Notes: generated by a model from the sequence alone, not told the origin. A DNA stretch of 64,000 nucleotides from Rhodospirillum sp047263945 (GCF_047263945.1 NZ_JBLAVB010000005.1:310001-374000); one strand, 5' to 3'. Numbered from the stretch's first letter, positions 1-8,793 are shown. Translations and numbers: made by a program.

Positions 1-541
1 CCACCAAGCCATCGCCGAGGGCGAGCACATGCGCGTCCTCATCGACGATATTCTGGACTATGCCCAGGTGGCTCTGGCCCCTCCGCCACGAACGGGTGTG
101 GACAGCAATGCCGCCCTGGAAAAGGCCCTGGTGGGCTTGGCGTCGGACATCAAAGAAACGGGAGCAGATATCCGGGCTGGCATTCTCCCACCGGTGCGTT
201 GCGGTGAAGCCCAACTGGCGTCCCTGTTGCGTATTCTGGTTGGCGACGCCATCGAACGGGCTCCCTTGGACAAGCCTGCCAAAATCCGAGTGGACGGCAC
301 CGAACTGGATGGTGTGGTGACCTTGACGGTCACCGACAGCGGCCTGGGGACCACGGGGGACACCAGTCCAGAGGCCCCTGCTCCGCGCCCCAAGGTGGGG
401 GTTGGTTTAGCCCTGTGTGGCGAAATCCTGCGCCACGCAGGCGGCGCCCTCGACCGCTCTACGGCGCGGGATGGCACCACCGTCCAGGCTGTTCATTTGC
501 CCGCTGCCCCCAAGACCTCTGGCTATCGTCCAAACCAATAG
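1..541 (+). CDS. Sensor histidine kinase, C-terminal part (5' end outside window)
   Basis: The frame is open from the left edge, so this is the tail of a longer gene. The first residues match the end of a DHp helix (RVLIDDILDYAQV). They are followed by a GHKL ATPase-type domain with a G1 box DSGLG and a G2-like GVGLAL near the C-terminus. The N-box region (LLRILVGDAIERA) carries Asp where kinases usually have Asn, so ATP binding may be altered. The input domain and phospho-accepting His lie upstream of the window. The next gene is another sensor kinase on the same strand, about 290 bases downstream. The family call is solid; the substrate and signal are unknown. Confidence 0.72.
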   Translation, partial: HQAIAEGEHMRVLIDDILDYAQVALAPPPRTGVDSNAALEKALVGLASDIKETGADIRAGILPPVRCGEAQLASLLRILVGDAIERAPLDKPAKIRVDGTELDGVVTLTVTDSGLGTTGDTSPEAPAPRPKVGVGLALCGEILRHAGGALDRSTARDGTTVQAVHLPAAPKTSGYRPNQ

Positions 542-601
542 GGGCGCAAGGCCAATAGCTGCGCAAGGGTTGGTTCAGAAGCACCGACACCAGGAACGGC
601 A

Positions 602-661
602 GGCCTGGGCCTGGGCCTGGGCATTGGCCTGGGCATTGGCATTGGCATTGGCATTGGCATT
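602..661. repeat. Perfect hexanucleotide tandem repeat, 10 units
   Basis: Ten exact 6-bp units of two kinds, GGCCTG (A) and GGCATT (B), in the order A A A B A B B B B B. They fill the gap between two sensor-kinase genes and lie in no credible gene. Such an array can change length by slipped-strand mispairing. It sits about 170 bases upstream of the next start codon. Confidence 0.9.
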
Positions 662-832
662 GTATTTGCCTCTTGACGGCCATCCTCCGGAAAGTCGGCC
701 AGAACCTTTCCTAATCTGCAAATCATTTCCAATTTGATTCGCATTTTGCATCAATCGGCCGATCGAAACACTGCTCCGGACGGTGGGAGCCATCCCCCCG
801 ATGGCCTAGGCGAAAGCACTCCGGAGTCCATT

Positions 833-2764
833 ATGCTGTTCGAATCCCCCCCCGAAAGCGCAATCGCGTCTGCGTTCTTGGTGAACGGAGGATGGACCGA
901 GTTACCCCTGGCCCACCAACCCCTCTTTGCGGCCTGTCTGGGCCTCCATTTGGCTTTGGTCTGGAGCCGGTCCGACAGATGGTCGCAATGCTCAACGGTC
1001 TTGCCCGCCCTGACCATCGTCCTGGCCATGGCCATGCATTTCCTGGTCGGAACCCTGTCCCAGAGCCCCCAAAGCGAGATCCTGGTCATCTGTGAGGTAT
1101 TGGCTGCAACCGCCGGCCTCTATTCCGCCAGCCTGTCGGTCATGGCACCCAGCGCCAAGTCTGTCCTAAACGAGATCGAAGAGAAGCTGTGCCAAAAGAG
1201 CATCCAACTCGCATCGGCCGCTCGGGTCGCCCGGTTTTGCCAATTCTCCATCGACCTGGAAAGCAGGCGGGTAACCTGGTCACAGGAAGCCTTGACCCTA
1301 TTCGGCTGGAGTGCCTTCGACAACAGTCTTCCCACCACCGTAGAGGCCCTCCTGGCGCTTCTCCACGAAGAGGATAGGCCCGCCGTCCAAGAAGAGGTTC
1401 AAAGCGCCCTCGCCCAGGGTCACGCCTTTGAATTCCAGGCCCGTCTGCAACGCTGCCGGGGGCAATACATGCCGGTCCATGCCCTCTGCGACATCGAGCG
1501 ATCCCCCGAAGGAGAGGCCATCGCCCTGCACGGGGTGATCCAGGATGTGGGTCCCTTAATGGCTGCGCTGGAACGGGAAGTCCGCGTCAAGGCCGAAGTC
1601 GAGGCCGCTGAACGAATCAGCGCCACCAAAACCGCCTTCATCTCCAATATGAGCCATGAACTCCGCACCCCTCTGAACGCCATCATCGGCTATTCAGAGC
1701 TGTTAAGCATGCGTGCCGAGGACATGACCCCTGACAAAGTCCGCTCCGACTTGGCCAATGTTCTGCAGGCGGGCTACCATCTGTTGGATCTGATCAATGA
1801 CATCCTGGACATGGCAAAGATCGAGAGCGGGCAGACGGAACTTGATCCCTCCACGTTCACTGCCCAGGACATCATTGATGAGACCATCCCTCTGCTTACC
1901 CCCCTTCTGGAGGCCAATCAAAACCGGCTGATCGTCACCGGAGACGCCTTAACCGCTCTCCTGACAACCGATCGCATGAAACTGCGCCAATCTTTGGTAA
2001 ACCTCGGGGCCAATGCCGCAAAATTCACGCAAGACGGCATCATCACGCTCTCCGCCGACAGGACCGAGAAGGGGATGATCGCCCTTTCCGTGACCGACAC
2101 GGGAATCGGATTGACAGAAGAACAGCAAGCTCTTCTGTTCGTTGCCTTCCGTCAAGCGCACCGGTCCACAGCGTCGACCTATGGCGGCACAGGATTGGGT
2201 CTTGCCATCACTCGTGCGCATTGCCTACTCATGGGCGGAGAAATTGACGTGCAATCGACGCCCGGCCAGGGAACCTGCTTCACCATGGTTCTGCCCGTTC
2301 TCTCCCGGCCTTCGGATACGTCCTGCCCGGACGGCCCCATCCTGCCCCAGGACCCCCTGGACGCCCTGATCGTCGAGGACGATCTGGCCTATGGGAACCT
2401 TTTGAGCCGTCTGCTCACCCAGGACGAATGGACGGTGTCCGTGGCCCGTACCGCGGAACAGGCCCTGGAAATCGCAACCCTTCGTCCCCCTCGTCTGCTG
2501 ATCACCGATCTGGTTCTACCGGCCATGGATGGCTTCGAGCTCATTCAACGGTTGCGAAGCAAGCTCCACGAGGACTTGACCATCCTGGCCGTCACCTCCT
2601 TGGATCTGACCGTGGAACAAAAGGATGAACTCGAGCTATCGGGGGTGGAGATCCTGCTAAAGCGCGACATCTCTTTAATCCAGACCGGTCGCAAGGCCCT
2701 AACGACCCTCCAGCGGATCGGACGCCGCACGGCATCCCAAGCCTGCAACCATGAGGAAAGATAA
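833..2764 (+). CDS. Membrane hybrid histidine kinase (PAS-HisKA-HATPase-REC)
   Basis: About 643 residues. Three hydrophobic segments lie within residues 24-105, then a PAS-like domain (about 120-240). The HisKA motif SHELRTPLNAI has His275. The ATPase has an N-box NLGANAAKF, G1 DTGIGL and G2 GTGLGLAI. A C-terminal receiver domain has the acidic pair EDD, acceptor Asp559 in ITDLVLP, and a Lys in LLKRD. All catalytic residues are present, so it should autophosphorylate and pass phosphate to its own receiver. The ATG at 833 was chosen over an in-frame TTG at 734 because GGAG lies six bases upstream of it. No HPt or output gene is adjacent, so downstream partners are unknown. Confidence 0.88.
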   Translation: MLFESPPESAIASAFLVNGGWTELPLAHQPLFAACLGLHLALVWSRSDRWSQCSTVLPALTIVLAMAMHFLVGTLSQSPQSEILVICEVLAATAGLYSASLSVMAPSAKSVLNEIEEKLCQKSIQLASAARVARFCQFSIDLESRRVTWSQEALTLFGWSAFDNSLPTTVEALLALLHEEDRPAVQEEVQSALAQGHAFEFQARLQRCRGQYMPVHALCDIERSPEGEAIALHGVIQDVGPLMAALEREVRVKAEVEAAERISATKTAFISNMSHELRTPLNAIIGYSELLSMRAEDMTPDKVRSDLANVLQAGYHLLDLINDILDMAKIESGQTELDPSTFTAQDIIDETIPLLTPLLEANQNRLIVTGDALTALLTTDRMKLRQSLVNLGANAAKFTQDGIITLSADRTEKGMIALSVTDTGIGLTEEQQALLFVAFRQAHRSTASTYGGTGLGLAITRAHCLLMGGEIDVQSTPGQGTCFTMVLPVLSRPSDTSCPDGPILPQDPLDALIVEDDLAYGNLLSRLLTQDEWTVSVARTAEQALEIATLRPPRLLITDLVLPAMDGFELIQRLRSKLHEDLTILAVTSLDLTVEQKDELELSGVEILLKRDISLIQTGRKALTTLQRIGRRTASQACNHEER

Positions 2765-2845
2765 AACACTATAATTCGGGACTTCGCGAAACCTTTGCCG
2801 CACTGTATGGTTTATCAACGGTATCCATTGTATTGCGAGGACCCC

Positions 2846-4231
2846 GTGAGTCGTTTAGTTGTGGTTTCAAACCGTGTCGCCGTGCCCGATGACCAGGCAG
2901 CCAGAGCCGGAGGGTTGGCCGTCGCCCTGCGCGAAGCCCTTCAAAATTACGGAGGGATTTGGTTCGGGTGGAGTGGTAAGATAACGGCGACTTCGGCCAC
3001 AGAGCCTCGGATTATCGAACACCCTCCTGTGACCTACGCGGTCGTGGATCTGGGCCGCAAGGACTACAACGAATACTATAACGGTTTCGCCAATCGGACT
3101 CTCTGGCCCCTGTTCCACTACCGCATGAGCCTTGCGGAGTTCAACCGGGGAAACTACGCCGGATATCTTCGGGTCAACGCCCTGTTCGCCGAGCAACTTC
3201 GGCCCCTGCTCGAACCCGACGACACGATTTGGATCCATGATTACCATATCCTGCCCCTGGGCAAGGAACTGCGGCGCCTGGGAGCGAATAACCGCATGGG
3301 GATCTTCCTCCACACCCCCTTCCCCGCCATGGAAGTCCTATTGGCCCTGCCCAGTCACGCCCGTCTGGCCCGCTCCCTTTGCTCCTATGACATCGTTGGC
3401 TTTCAGACGGAAAACGACCGACGGTCCTTCAACGACTACATCCTGCATGAAGCCCGGGGGGAAATTCTTGGTAATGACATGGTCCGGGCCTATGGTCGCA
3501 CCTTCAAGGCCAAGGTCTATCCCATTGGCATTGAAAAGGGGGTCATGGCCCAAACCTCCATGATGTCCAGCAAAACAGCGGCCTATCGCCGTCTGGAGAA
3601 AAGCTTGGGCGGGCGGAAATTGATGATCGGTGTCGACCGGCTGGACTATTCAAAGGGTTTGCCCGAGCGCATGGAAGCCTATCAGCGCTTCCTGGAGAAA
3701 TTCCCCCAACACCGCAATGAAGTCAGCTTCATGCAGATTGCCCCCCTTTCCCGGTCCGAGGTGCCCGAATACAAGGCCATCCGCCAACAACTGGAAACCA
3801 TGTCCGGCAACATCAATGGCCGCTATGGGGATTTCGATTGGACACCTGTGCGGTATCTGACCAAGAACTTCCAACGTAATGTCCTGGCTGGCTTCTTTCG
3901 TCAGGCCCAGGTCGGTGTGGTAACGCCCATGCGCGACGGCATGAACCTCGTCGCCAAAGAATACGTCGCCAGTCAGAATCCTCAGGATCCGGGGATGCTG
4001 GTCCTGTCTCGCTTCGCAGGAGCAGCCCGCGAACTGGAATCGGCCCTGCTGGTCAATCCCTATGATCGGGAAGACGTGGCCGACGCCATGGATCGCGCCC
4101 TGACCATGTCCCTGGATGAACGCAAGGAACGCTGGACAGAGATGATGCGCATCGTCGATGAGCAATCCCTGGAAACCTGGCGGAACACCTTTCTAGACGA
4201 TCTGTCCAAAGCCCCCTTCAGCACTCCCTAA
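2846..4231 (+). CDS. otsA: Alpha,alpha-trehalose-phosphate synthase (GT20)
   Basis: Makes trehalose 6-phosphate from UDP-glucose and glucose 6-phosphate in the cytoplasm. The sequence opens with LVVVSNRV and a GGLAVAL loop. It has WIHDYHILPL, RLDYSKGLPERM and the nucleotide-sugar segment TPMRDGMNLVAKEY, all typical of OtsA. At 461 residues it matches the family length (about 470). The GTG at 2846 was chosen because GAGG lies five bases upstream and the conserved N-terminus begins immediately. No otsB phosphatase gene is next to it. Glucokinase follows on the same strand and could supply its glucose 6-phosphate. Confidence 0.93.
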   Translation: MSRLVVVSNRVAVPDDQAARAGGLAVALREALQNYGGIWFGWSGKITATSATEPRIIEHPPVTYAVVDLGRKDYNEYYNGFANRTLWPLFHYRMSLAEFNRGNYAGYLRVNALFAEQLRPLLEPDDTIWIHDYHILPLGKELRRLGANNRMGIFLHTPFPAMEVLLALPSHARLARSLCSYDIVGFQTENDRRSFNDYILHEARGEILGNDMVRAYGRTFKAKVYPIGIEKGVMAQTSMMSSKTAAYRRLEKSLGGRKLMIGVDRLDYSKGLPERMEAYQRFLEKFPQHRNEVSFMQIAPLSRSEVPEYKAIRQQLETMSGNINGRYGDFDWTPVRYLTKNFQRNVLAGFFRQAQVGVVTPMRDGMNLVAKEYVASQNPQDPGMLVLSRFAGAARELESALLVNPYDREDVADAMDRALTMSLDERKERWTEMMRIVDEQSLETWRNTFLDDLSKAPFSTP

Positions 4232-4318
4232 CTCTGCCTGTCCTGTCTCTGCTTACTCTGGCTCTCCCCCAAGCCGCACCTCTCTGCCCTTTTTCTCAAA
4301 CCTTACCAACCCGACCCC

Positions 4319-5314
4319 ATGAGCTCTTCTTCCTTCTCTGTCCTCCCGCCCGACGCTCCCGCCCTTCTGGCCGACATTGGCGGCACCAACGCGCGGTTCG
4401 CCTTGACCACAGGCGCGGCAAGCTGGCGGGACGAACGGGTCTATCCCATCGCGCGGTTTTCCGGCCCCGATACGGCAGCAGAGACCTATCTGGCCGAGGT
4501 CCTTGCACCGGGGGAGCAACGCCCCAACCGAGGGGCCTTCTGTGTGGCCTGCCCGGTTCTCGGCGACAGCGTCGCCCTGACCAACCATGCGGCCTGGACC
4601 TTTTCCATCCAACGCCTGGGGGAAGCCCTGGGGCTTCTCCCCTTGCAGGTGGTCAATGATTTCGTCGCCCAGGCCCTGGCCGTCCCGGCCCTGCCGTCGG
4701 AACACCGCATCACCCTCTGGGAAGGCACGCCTGCGCCACAAGGCCCTATCGGCGTCATCGGTCCGGGTACCGGATTGGGCGTGGCCGTCCTGGCCCCCGA
4801 TGGAAGTGGCGGACATATCGTCCTGCCCGGCGAGGGGGGGCATGTGACCCTGGCCCCCATGACCCCCCGGGAAGATGCCCTGGTTGCCACAGCTCGGATG
4901 AGCCTGGGCCATGTCTCCGCCGAACGTTTCCTTTCCGGCCCCGGGCTCCAGACCCTGGCCGCCGCCATTCGCACCCTGGATGGCCTGCCTGCCCGGGAGG
5001 AAACCCCTGGGGACATTATGACCGAAGGCATCGCCGGGACCTGCCCCGTCCGAACCGAAACCGTCTCCTTGTTCTTTGCCATGTTGGGAACCGTTGCAGG
5101 CAATCTGGCGCTGAGCATCGGTGCCATGGGAGGAATCGCCCTGATGGGGGGGATCGCCCCCCGGGTTCCGGAGGCCCTCGCCGCATCGGACTTTGTGGAG
5201 CGAGTCCAGGCCAAGGGCCGTTTCCGTGCCTATATGGAACGGATTCCCCTGGTGTTGGGCACCCACCCCTACCCAGCTTTCCTGGGCCTTGCTCATCTGA
5301 TGGCCAACACATAA
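4319..5314 (+). CDS. glk: Glucokinase, bacterial Glk family
   Basis: Phosphorylates glucose to glucose 6-phosphate with ATP. The N-terminal phosphate loop LADIGGTNARFAL, the GVIGPGTGLGVA segment and LPGEGGHVTLAP match the Glk (COG0837) family. Length is 331 residues, against about 320 for the family. It lies 87 bases after otsA on the same strand and probably shares its transcript, linking glucose activation to trehalose synthesis. The start ATG lacks a strong Shine-Dalgarno sequence, so a slightly different start is possible. Confidence 0.92.
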   Translation: MSSSSFSVLPPDAPALLADIGGTNARFALTTGAASWRDERVYPIARFSGPDTAAETYLAEVLAPGEQRPNRGAFCVACPVLGDSVALTNHAAWTFSIQRLGEALGLLPLQVVNDFVAQALAVPALPSEHRITLWEGTPAPQGPIGVIGPGTGLGVAVLAPDGSGGHIVLPGEGGHVTLAPMTPREDALVATARMSLGHVSAERFLSGPGLQTLAAAIRTLDGLPAREETPGDIMTEGIAGTCPVRTETVSLFFAMLGTVAGNLALSIGAMGGIALMGGIAPRVPEALAASDFVERVQAKGRFRAYMERIPLVLGTHPYPAFLGLAHLMANT

Positions 5315-5428
5315 CCGCTCCACTCGAAACCGTCACAAATATTTCCTATTTCTGTTAAGCGGTGCTATGATCCTCCCTTCTTTCGTGACTCAAACAAAAC
5401 AAAAGCGCGAAGGAGATAACAGGGTGTG

Positions 5429-5491
5429 ATGGCGTTTTTTTTGGGGGACTGCCACCATACCGTCAGACATCATCGGGAGGATGGCTATTGA
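5429..5491 (+). CDS. Possible 20-residue leader peptide
   Basis: A short ORF (ATG at 5429; MAFFLGDCHHTVRHH and five more residues) ends in TGA at 5489-5491, overlapping the TTG start of the next small gene. AGGAG lies 13 bases upstream of the ATG; an in-frame GTG just before the ATG is better spaced. The peptide has four His and one Cys. The overlap suggests translational coupling, but nothing proves it is translated. Confidence 0.3.
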   Translation: MAFFLGDCHHTVRHHREDGY

Positions 5492-5679
5492 CCAAGGACA
5501 AGGAAGTACGCGCTCTGGCGCTTCTGTATGAAACGCAGCTCGTTTTGTACGGCGATCCGCAGGAGTTGGCCGATCGCGCCGACGATCTCAAAACCCGACT
5601 ACATGATCTCCTGGAAGGCGATTTGGCCCAAGCCCTGGTGACCCTAAGCACGTCCGGCTCCATGCCCTCCCTGCGGTAA
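5488..5679 (+). CDS. Small hypothetical protein, 63 residues, TTG start
   Basis: Not recognised. It is a short, charged, helix-rich protein (LLYETQLVLYGD, then LADRADDLKTRLHDLL) with no membrane segment or cysteine. The TTG at 5488 is supported by GGGAGG seven bases upstream and by overlap with the stop codon of a possible leader peptide. It stands alone between glucokinase and a repeat that lies before a convergent LysR gene. Confidence 0.5.
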   Translation: MTKDKEVRALALLYETQLVLYGDPQELADRADDLKTRLHDLLEGDLAQALVTLSTSGSMPSLR

Positions 5680-5776
5680 GGCTTCGGGGCGACGTTCCCT
5701 CATTCTCGTCGAGATCGTTTCCTTCCTCCGTCATAGGCCGTCGGCTACTTCGGAAGACCACTCCGCAATTCATAAG

Positions 5777-5851
5777 AATCAGAGTGAAACTGGGCCAAAG
5801 AATCAAAGTGAAACTGGGCCAACGTGACTCAAGCTGATCCAGTTTCACTCT
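5777..5851. repeat. Palindromic repeat (GAGTGAAAC family) at LysR stop codon
   Basis: Two near-identical 22-bp direct units lie at 5777-5798 and 5801-5822. An inverted arm (CCAGTTTCACTCT, 5839-5851) pairs with AGAGTGAAACTGG at 5781-5793. Read on the minus strand, the arm begins with TAGAGTGAAAC, whose TAG is the LysR stop codon. The family recurs at 7013-7059. It could act as a terminator for the LysR transcript. Confidence 0.8.
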
Positions 5852-6773
5852 ACCCCTCAAACCCTAGATCCCTGTCCCAATAGGGCTCCTTGCCGCACCA
5901 TTGCCGCATGTGGTCGACAAAAACACGCACTTTGGCCGACAGGTGTCGGTTGTGGGGGTAAACGGCGTTAATGCCCTGTTCCTGACCCATCCAGTCGGGC
6001 AAGATACGCACCAGCCGACCTTTGCGCAGATCATCCCCGATAATGAAGGTCGGAGAGATGGCGATACCCGCTCCTCCCAAGGCGGCGGAGCGAACGGCGT
6101 CGCCATTGTTCGCCCTGAACCGGCCTCGAATGGCCACGTCCACTGACGTTCCATCCCGGTGGATCAAGGGGTACATTTCTCCGAACCGTTGCAGCGTGTA
6201 GATCAGACACTCGTGGTTTACCAAGTCTAGAGGGTGCGTCGGCTCACCCTGCCGGGCCAGATAGTCGGGACTGGCGCAGATCACCAGCCGCAGGGGCGCA
6301 AGCCGCGTGGCAATCAGGCTGCTATCGGGCAGACTGCCGATCCGCACCGCCACGTCGAACCCCTCGGACAATAGATCGACAAAGCGATCGTTCAGGTTCA
6401 TGTCCACCGACAACTCCGGATAGGCCGCCAGAAGACCCGGTATGGCCGGCGTCAAATGGAGGAAGCCAAAGGACATGGGCGCATTCACCCGCAGGGTCCC
6501 CGACGGCGTGCCATGGAGCGCCCCAACCGCGCGATCGGCCTCCTCCAGGTCGGTCAGGATGGCCTGACAGCGCAGACGATAGGCCTCTCCCACCTCAGTC
6601 AAGGACAACCGTCGGGTGGTTCGGTTTACCAACCGTGCGCCCAAGTGATCCTCCAGGGCTGACACATATTTGCTGACCACAGAGCGGGATAGGCCAAGTC
6701 GGTCTGCAGCCTGGGAGAAACTTCCCATCTCCGCCACCTTCACGAAGGTTTCCATCAGGGTGAGCCGGTCCAT
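5850..6773 (-). CDS. LysR-family transcriptional regulator
   Basis: A 307-residue LysR protein. The N-terminal winged helix-turn-helix (MDRLTLMETFVKVAEMGSFS, then AADRLGLSRSVVSKYVSALE) is typical. The effector domain (about 90-300) has the usual TLRVNAP and VAVRIG segments of the DmlR/CrgA-like branch, which often controls dehydrogenases or aromatic genes. Its target is not evident: it diverges from the leucine-dehydrogenase-type gene across 526 bases filled with repeats, and the gene downstream is convergent. The stop codon lies in a palindromic repeat. Confidence 0.9.
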   Translation of the reverse strand: MDRLTLMETFVKVAEMGSFSQAADRLGLSRSVVSKYVSALEDHLGARLVNRTTRRLSLTEVGEAYRLRCQAILTDLEEADRAVGALHGTPSGTLRVNAPMSFGFLHLTPAIPGLLAAYPELSVDMNLNDRFVDLLSEGFDVAVRIGSLPDSSLIATRLAPLRLVICASPDYLARQGEPTHPLDLVNHECLIYTLQRFGEMYPLIHRDGTSVDVAIRGRFRANNGDAVRSAALGGAGIAISPTFIIGDDLRKGRLVRILPDWMGQEQGINAVYPHNRHLSAKVRVFVDHMRQWCGKEPYWDRDLGFEG

Positions 6774-6851
6774 AGCGGGATCCTTATCCGGGAATACGTC
6801 TTTTTGTGGTTCAGCGGGGGCCCCTACGGGCCCCTAGGTTTTTTGATTGAT

Positions 6852-6933
6852 GGATCAACTTATCAAAACATTTGAGTGACTTACCGGCTCTCATGCCGAT
6901 GCCGACGTGGGACTCAAATGTTTCGGTTGATCC
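6852..6933. repeat. Interrupted inverted repeat
   Basis: Outer arms GGATCAAC (6852-6859) and GTTGATCC (6926-6933) enclose inner arms AAACATTTGAGT (6866-6877) and ACTCAAATGTTT (6912-6923). Both pairs are exact. The 34-base centre is GC-rich. No second copy was noticed in the window. Confidence 0.75.
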
Positions 6934-6935
6934 CC

Positions 6936-6998
6936 TAGAGTCTCTTCGAGATCAAGTTGGGTCGCTTCGCGACCAAACTTGGCCTCGAAGAGACTCTA
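6936..6998. repeat. TAGAGT palindromic repeat, copy 1
   Basis: Perfect 15-bp outer arms (6936-6950 and 6984-6998, starting TAGAGTCTC) enclose an inner hairpin with stems AAGTT/AACTT and GGTCGC/GCGACC. A close copy lies at 48053-48114, a diverged one at 14438-14499, and a probable half copy at 63188-63213. Confidence 0.88.
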
Positions 6999-7012
6999 AA
7001 ACTTATAGAATG

Positions 7013-7059
7013 AGAGTGAAACGGGATCAGCTTGACTCAAGCTGATCCCGTTTCACTCT
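7013..7059. repeat. Perfect 47-bp palindrome (GAGTGAAAC family)
   Basis: Two exactly complementary 23-base arms (7013-7035 and 7037-7059) are separated by one base. The outer part, AGAGTGAAAC, is shared with the repeat at 5777-5851. It follows the two preceding palindromes within 15 bases. Confidence 0.9.
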
Positions 7060-7299
7060 TGTCCCGGACCATGCTTCCCGCCCAGGGGACGACAAGTCCA
7101 GGCCTTTCTTTTTTTGGGTCATTTGTAAGCGAAAATATCCCACCCCACCCAGAGGTGGACATATTCCGTCGTTCTTTCTCCCATGGATTGAAGCCCCCTC
7201 CCCGATCCGCCATGTCCTTAGAACAAAGAGACAATCCCAAGCCCCCGTCGCAGAGACGTTAACCGGGGACAATGGGACGACCGAACGAACGGAGAGGAC

Positions 7300-8403
7300 A
7301 TGATGAGCGTATTCACAGATCCCCATTTCGATAGCCACGAACAGGTGGTCTTCGCCCAGGACGCGGCCTCGGGCCTGCGGGCGATCATCGCCATCCACGA
7401 CACGGCCCTCGGACCCGCCGTGGGTGGATGCCGCATGTGGCCCTACGCCTCCGACGAGGAAGCGCTGGCCGATGTCCTGCGCCTTTCGCGGGGCATGAGC
7501 TATAAGAACGCCCTGGCCGACCTGCCCTTGGGCGGTGGCAAGTCGGTGATCATCGGTGATTCCCGAACCGATAAGACCGAAGCCCTGTTGCGGGCCTTCG
7601 GCCGGGTCGTCGAAAGCCTGGGCGGGCGCTACCGCACGGCGGAAGATGTGGGCACCTCTGTTGCTGACATGGACATCATCGGCCAGGAAACCCGCCATGC
7701 CCTGGGCCGCTCCCAAGGGCGAGCGGCCATTGGCGACCCTTCCCCTTACACGGCGCGGGGTGGATTGGCGGCCATCAAGGCAGCGGTCCGCCACAAACTG
7801 GGCCGAACGACCCTGGTCGGCCTGCGCATTGCCATTCAAGGAGTAGGCCACGTGGGCGCCCATCTCGCCCGTTTGCTGACGGCGGAGGGGGCAGAGCTGG
7901 TCATCGCCGACGTCAACACCGATCAGGTCCGGGCCGTGGCCGAGGAAACGGGAGCCACCCCGGTGGAGGTGGAGCGGATTCTGTCCCTCGCCGCCGATGT
8001 GGTCGTGCCCTGTGCCATGGGCGCCGTCCTTGACGACCAATCCATCGCCACCCTGAATACTCCCATCGTCGCCGGACTGGCCAACAACCAGTTGGCCGAG
8101 GCCCGACATGGCCCCCTTCTCCATTCCCGAGGCATCCTCTACGCGCCGGATTACGTCGCCAATGCGGGTGGCATCATCGCCGTGGCCGCAGAAAACGCGG
8201 GCATGACCGACCTGGAGCAGGTCACCGCCAAAGTCGACGCCATTGAAAGAACTCTTACCACCCTCTTCGAACGAGCCGACTCCGAAGGGCGCCCCACCGC
8301 CGATGTTGCCGATTCCATGGCCCGAGACCGCCTCGCCCGAGCCCACGGCACCCTCCGCCAAGGCACGGGAGAACAGCACCCGCCCCGGAGACTGGCCGGT
8401 TGA
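7300..8403 (+). CDS. Leu/Val/Phe-type amino acid dehydrogenase
   Basis: NAD-dependent oxidative deamination of a branched-chain or aromatic amino acid to its 2-oxo acid. Shown by the Glu/Leu/Phe/Val dehydrogenase active-site motif LPLGGGKSVIIGD (Lys81) and the upstream GPAVGGCRMWPY segment. A Rossmann domain carries GVGHVGAHLARLL. Length is 367 residues, normal for leucine dehydrogenases. Two ATGs lie in tandem (7300 and 7303); the second has better spacing from GGAGAGG. The C-terminal tail is basic and Pro-rich. Exact substrate cannot be told from sequence; leucine dehydrogenase is the best guess. Confidence 0.85.
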   Translation: MMSVFTDPHFDSHEQVVFAQDAASGLRAIIAIHDTALGPAVGGCRMWPYASDEEALADVLRLSRGMSYKNALADLPLGGGKSVIIGDSRTDKTEALLRAFGRVVESLGGRYRTAEDVGTSVADMDIIGQETRHALGRSQGRAAIGDPSPYTARGGLAAIKAAVRHKLGRTTLVGLRIAIQGVGHVGAHLARLLTAEGAELVIADVNTDQVRAVAEETGATPVEVERILSLAADVVVPCAMGAVLDDQSIATLNTPIVAGLANNQLAEARHGPLLHSRGILYAPDYVANAGGIIAVAAENAGMTDLEQVTAKVDAIERTLTTLFERADSEGRPTADVADSMARDRLARAHGTLRQGTGEQHPPRRLAG

Positions 8404-8793
8404 CGCATCGGCTGAAGCCATCTCCTCCGTCTCCGGAGATGAAGGTCTAAGCTCTTAATAATGCAACCATATCTCGAAGCCTGCTTGGATTGACCAGACC
8501 ATTCCGACGGCTTTTCACCAGTGAAATCACCCCCTGATCAGTCCAGCTCAAGGGGGTGTATTTTTGTGTCGAGTTCGTCATGAAAATATCGTGTTTACCA
8601 GATATCAAGGCTCTTCACGCAGAGTTTGTGTCCATGCGGGACACGAGTCCCGGGGGCTTCAGTTCGTCCATCCCCCCTCCTTTTTTCCTGGCTTTGGCTT
8701 GGATCAAAAAACGGGCGAGGGGAATGGTCTGGACGGGTTGGAGCACCGTTCATCGCCCATCGTATCGACCTCGACCGGAAAGATGAGGGTCCC
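8404..8793. other. 390-base intergenic region with terminator
   Basis: Holds the terminator of the preceding gene (8528-8565). The rest (8566-8793) has in-frame upstream extensions of the next ORF but no coding signature. It presumably carries that gene's promoter, which could not be assigned. Confidence 0.6.
8528..8565 (+). terminator. Rho-independent terminator after the amino acid dehydrogenase
   Basis: Stem CACCCCCT (8528-8535) pairs with AGGGGGTG (8551-8558), extended by TGA/TCA inside, and is followed by TATTTTTGTG. Stem strength and the T run favour transcription from the left. Confidence 0.85.

Larger units (their letters stand above)
6774..7299. other. 526-base intergenic region dominated by three palindromes
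   Basis: No credible gene. From left to right: a GC-rich hairpin GGGGCCC/GGGCCCC (6817-6834) followed by a T run at 6839-6844, then three separate inverted repeats (6852-6933, 6936-6998, 7013-7059). The last 240 bases should hold the promoter of the downstream dehydrogenase, but no clear sigma-70 boxes were seen. Confidence 0.7.

Noticed and set aside
5777..5851. CRISPR-like direct repeats
   Set aside because: Only two direct units without a spacer of proper size, and an inverted third arm; no cas genes in the window.
7027..8421. A 464-codon open frame opposite the amino acid dehydrogenase
   Set aside because: Antisense to a well-supported enzyme; low-complexity Gly/His composition.
8626..8793. 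Upstream extension of the 312-residue hypothetical protein
   Set aside because: Trp/Gly/Arg-rich non-coding-like residues; a ribosome site supports the ATG at 8794.
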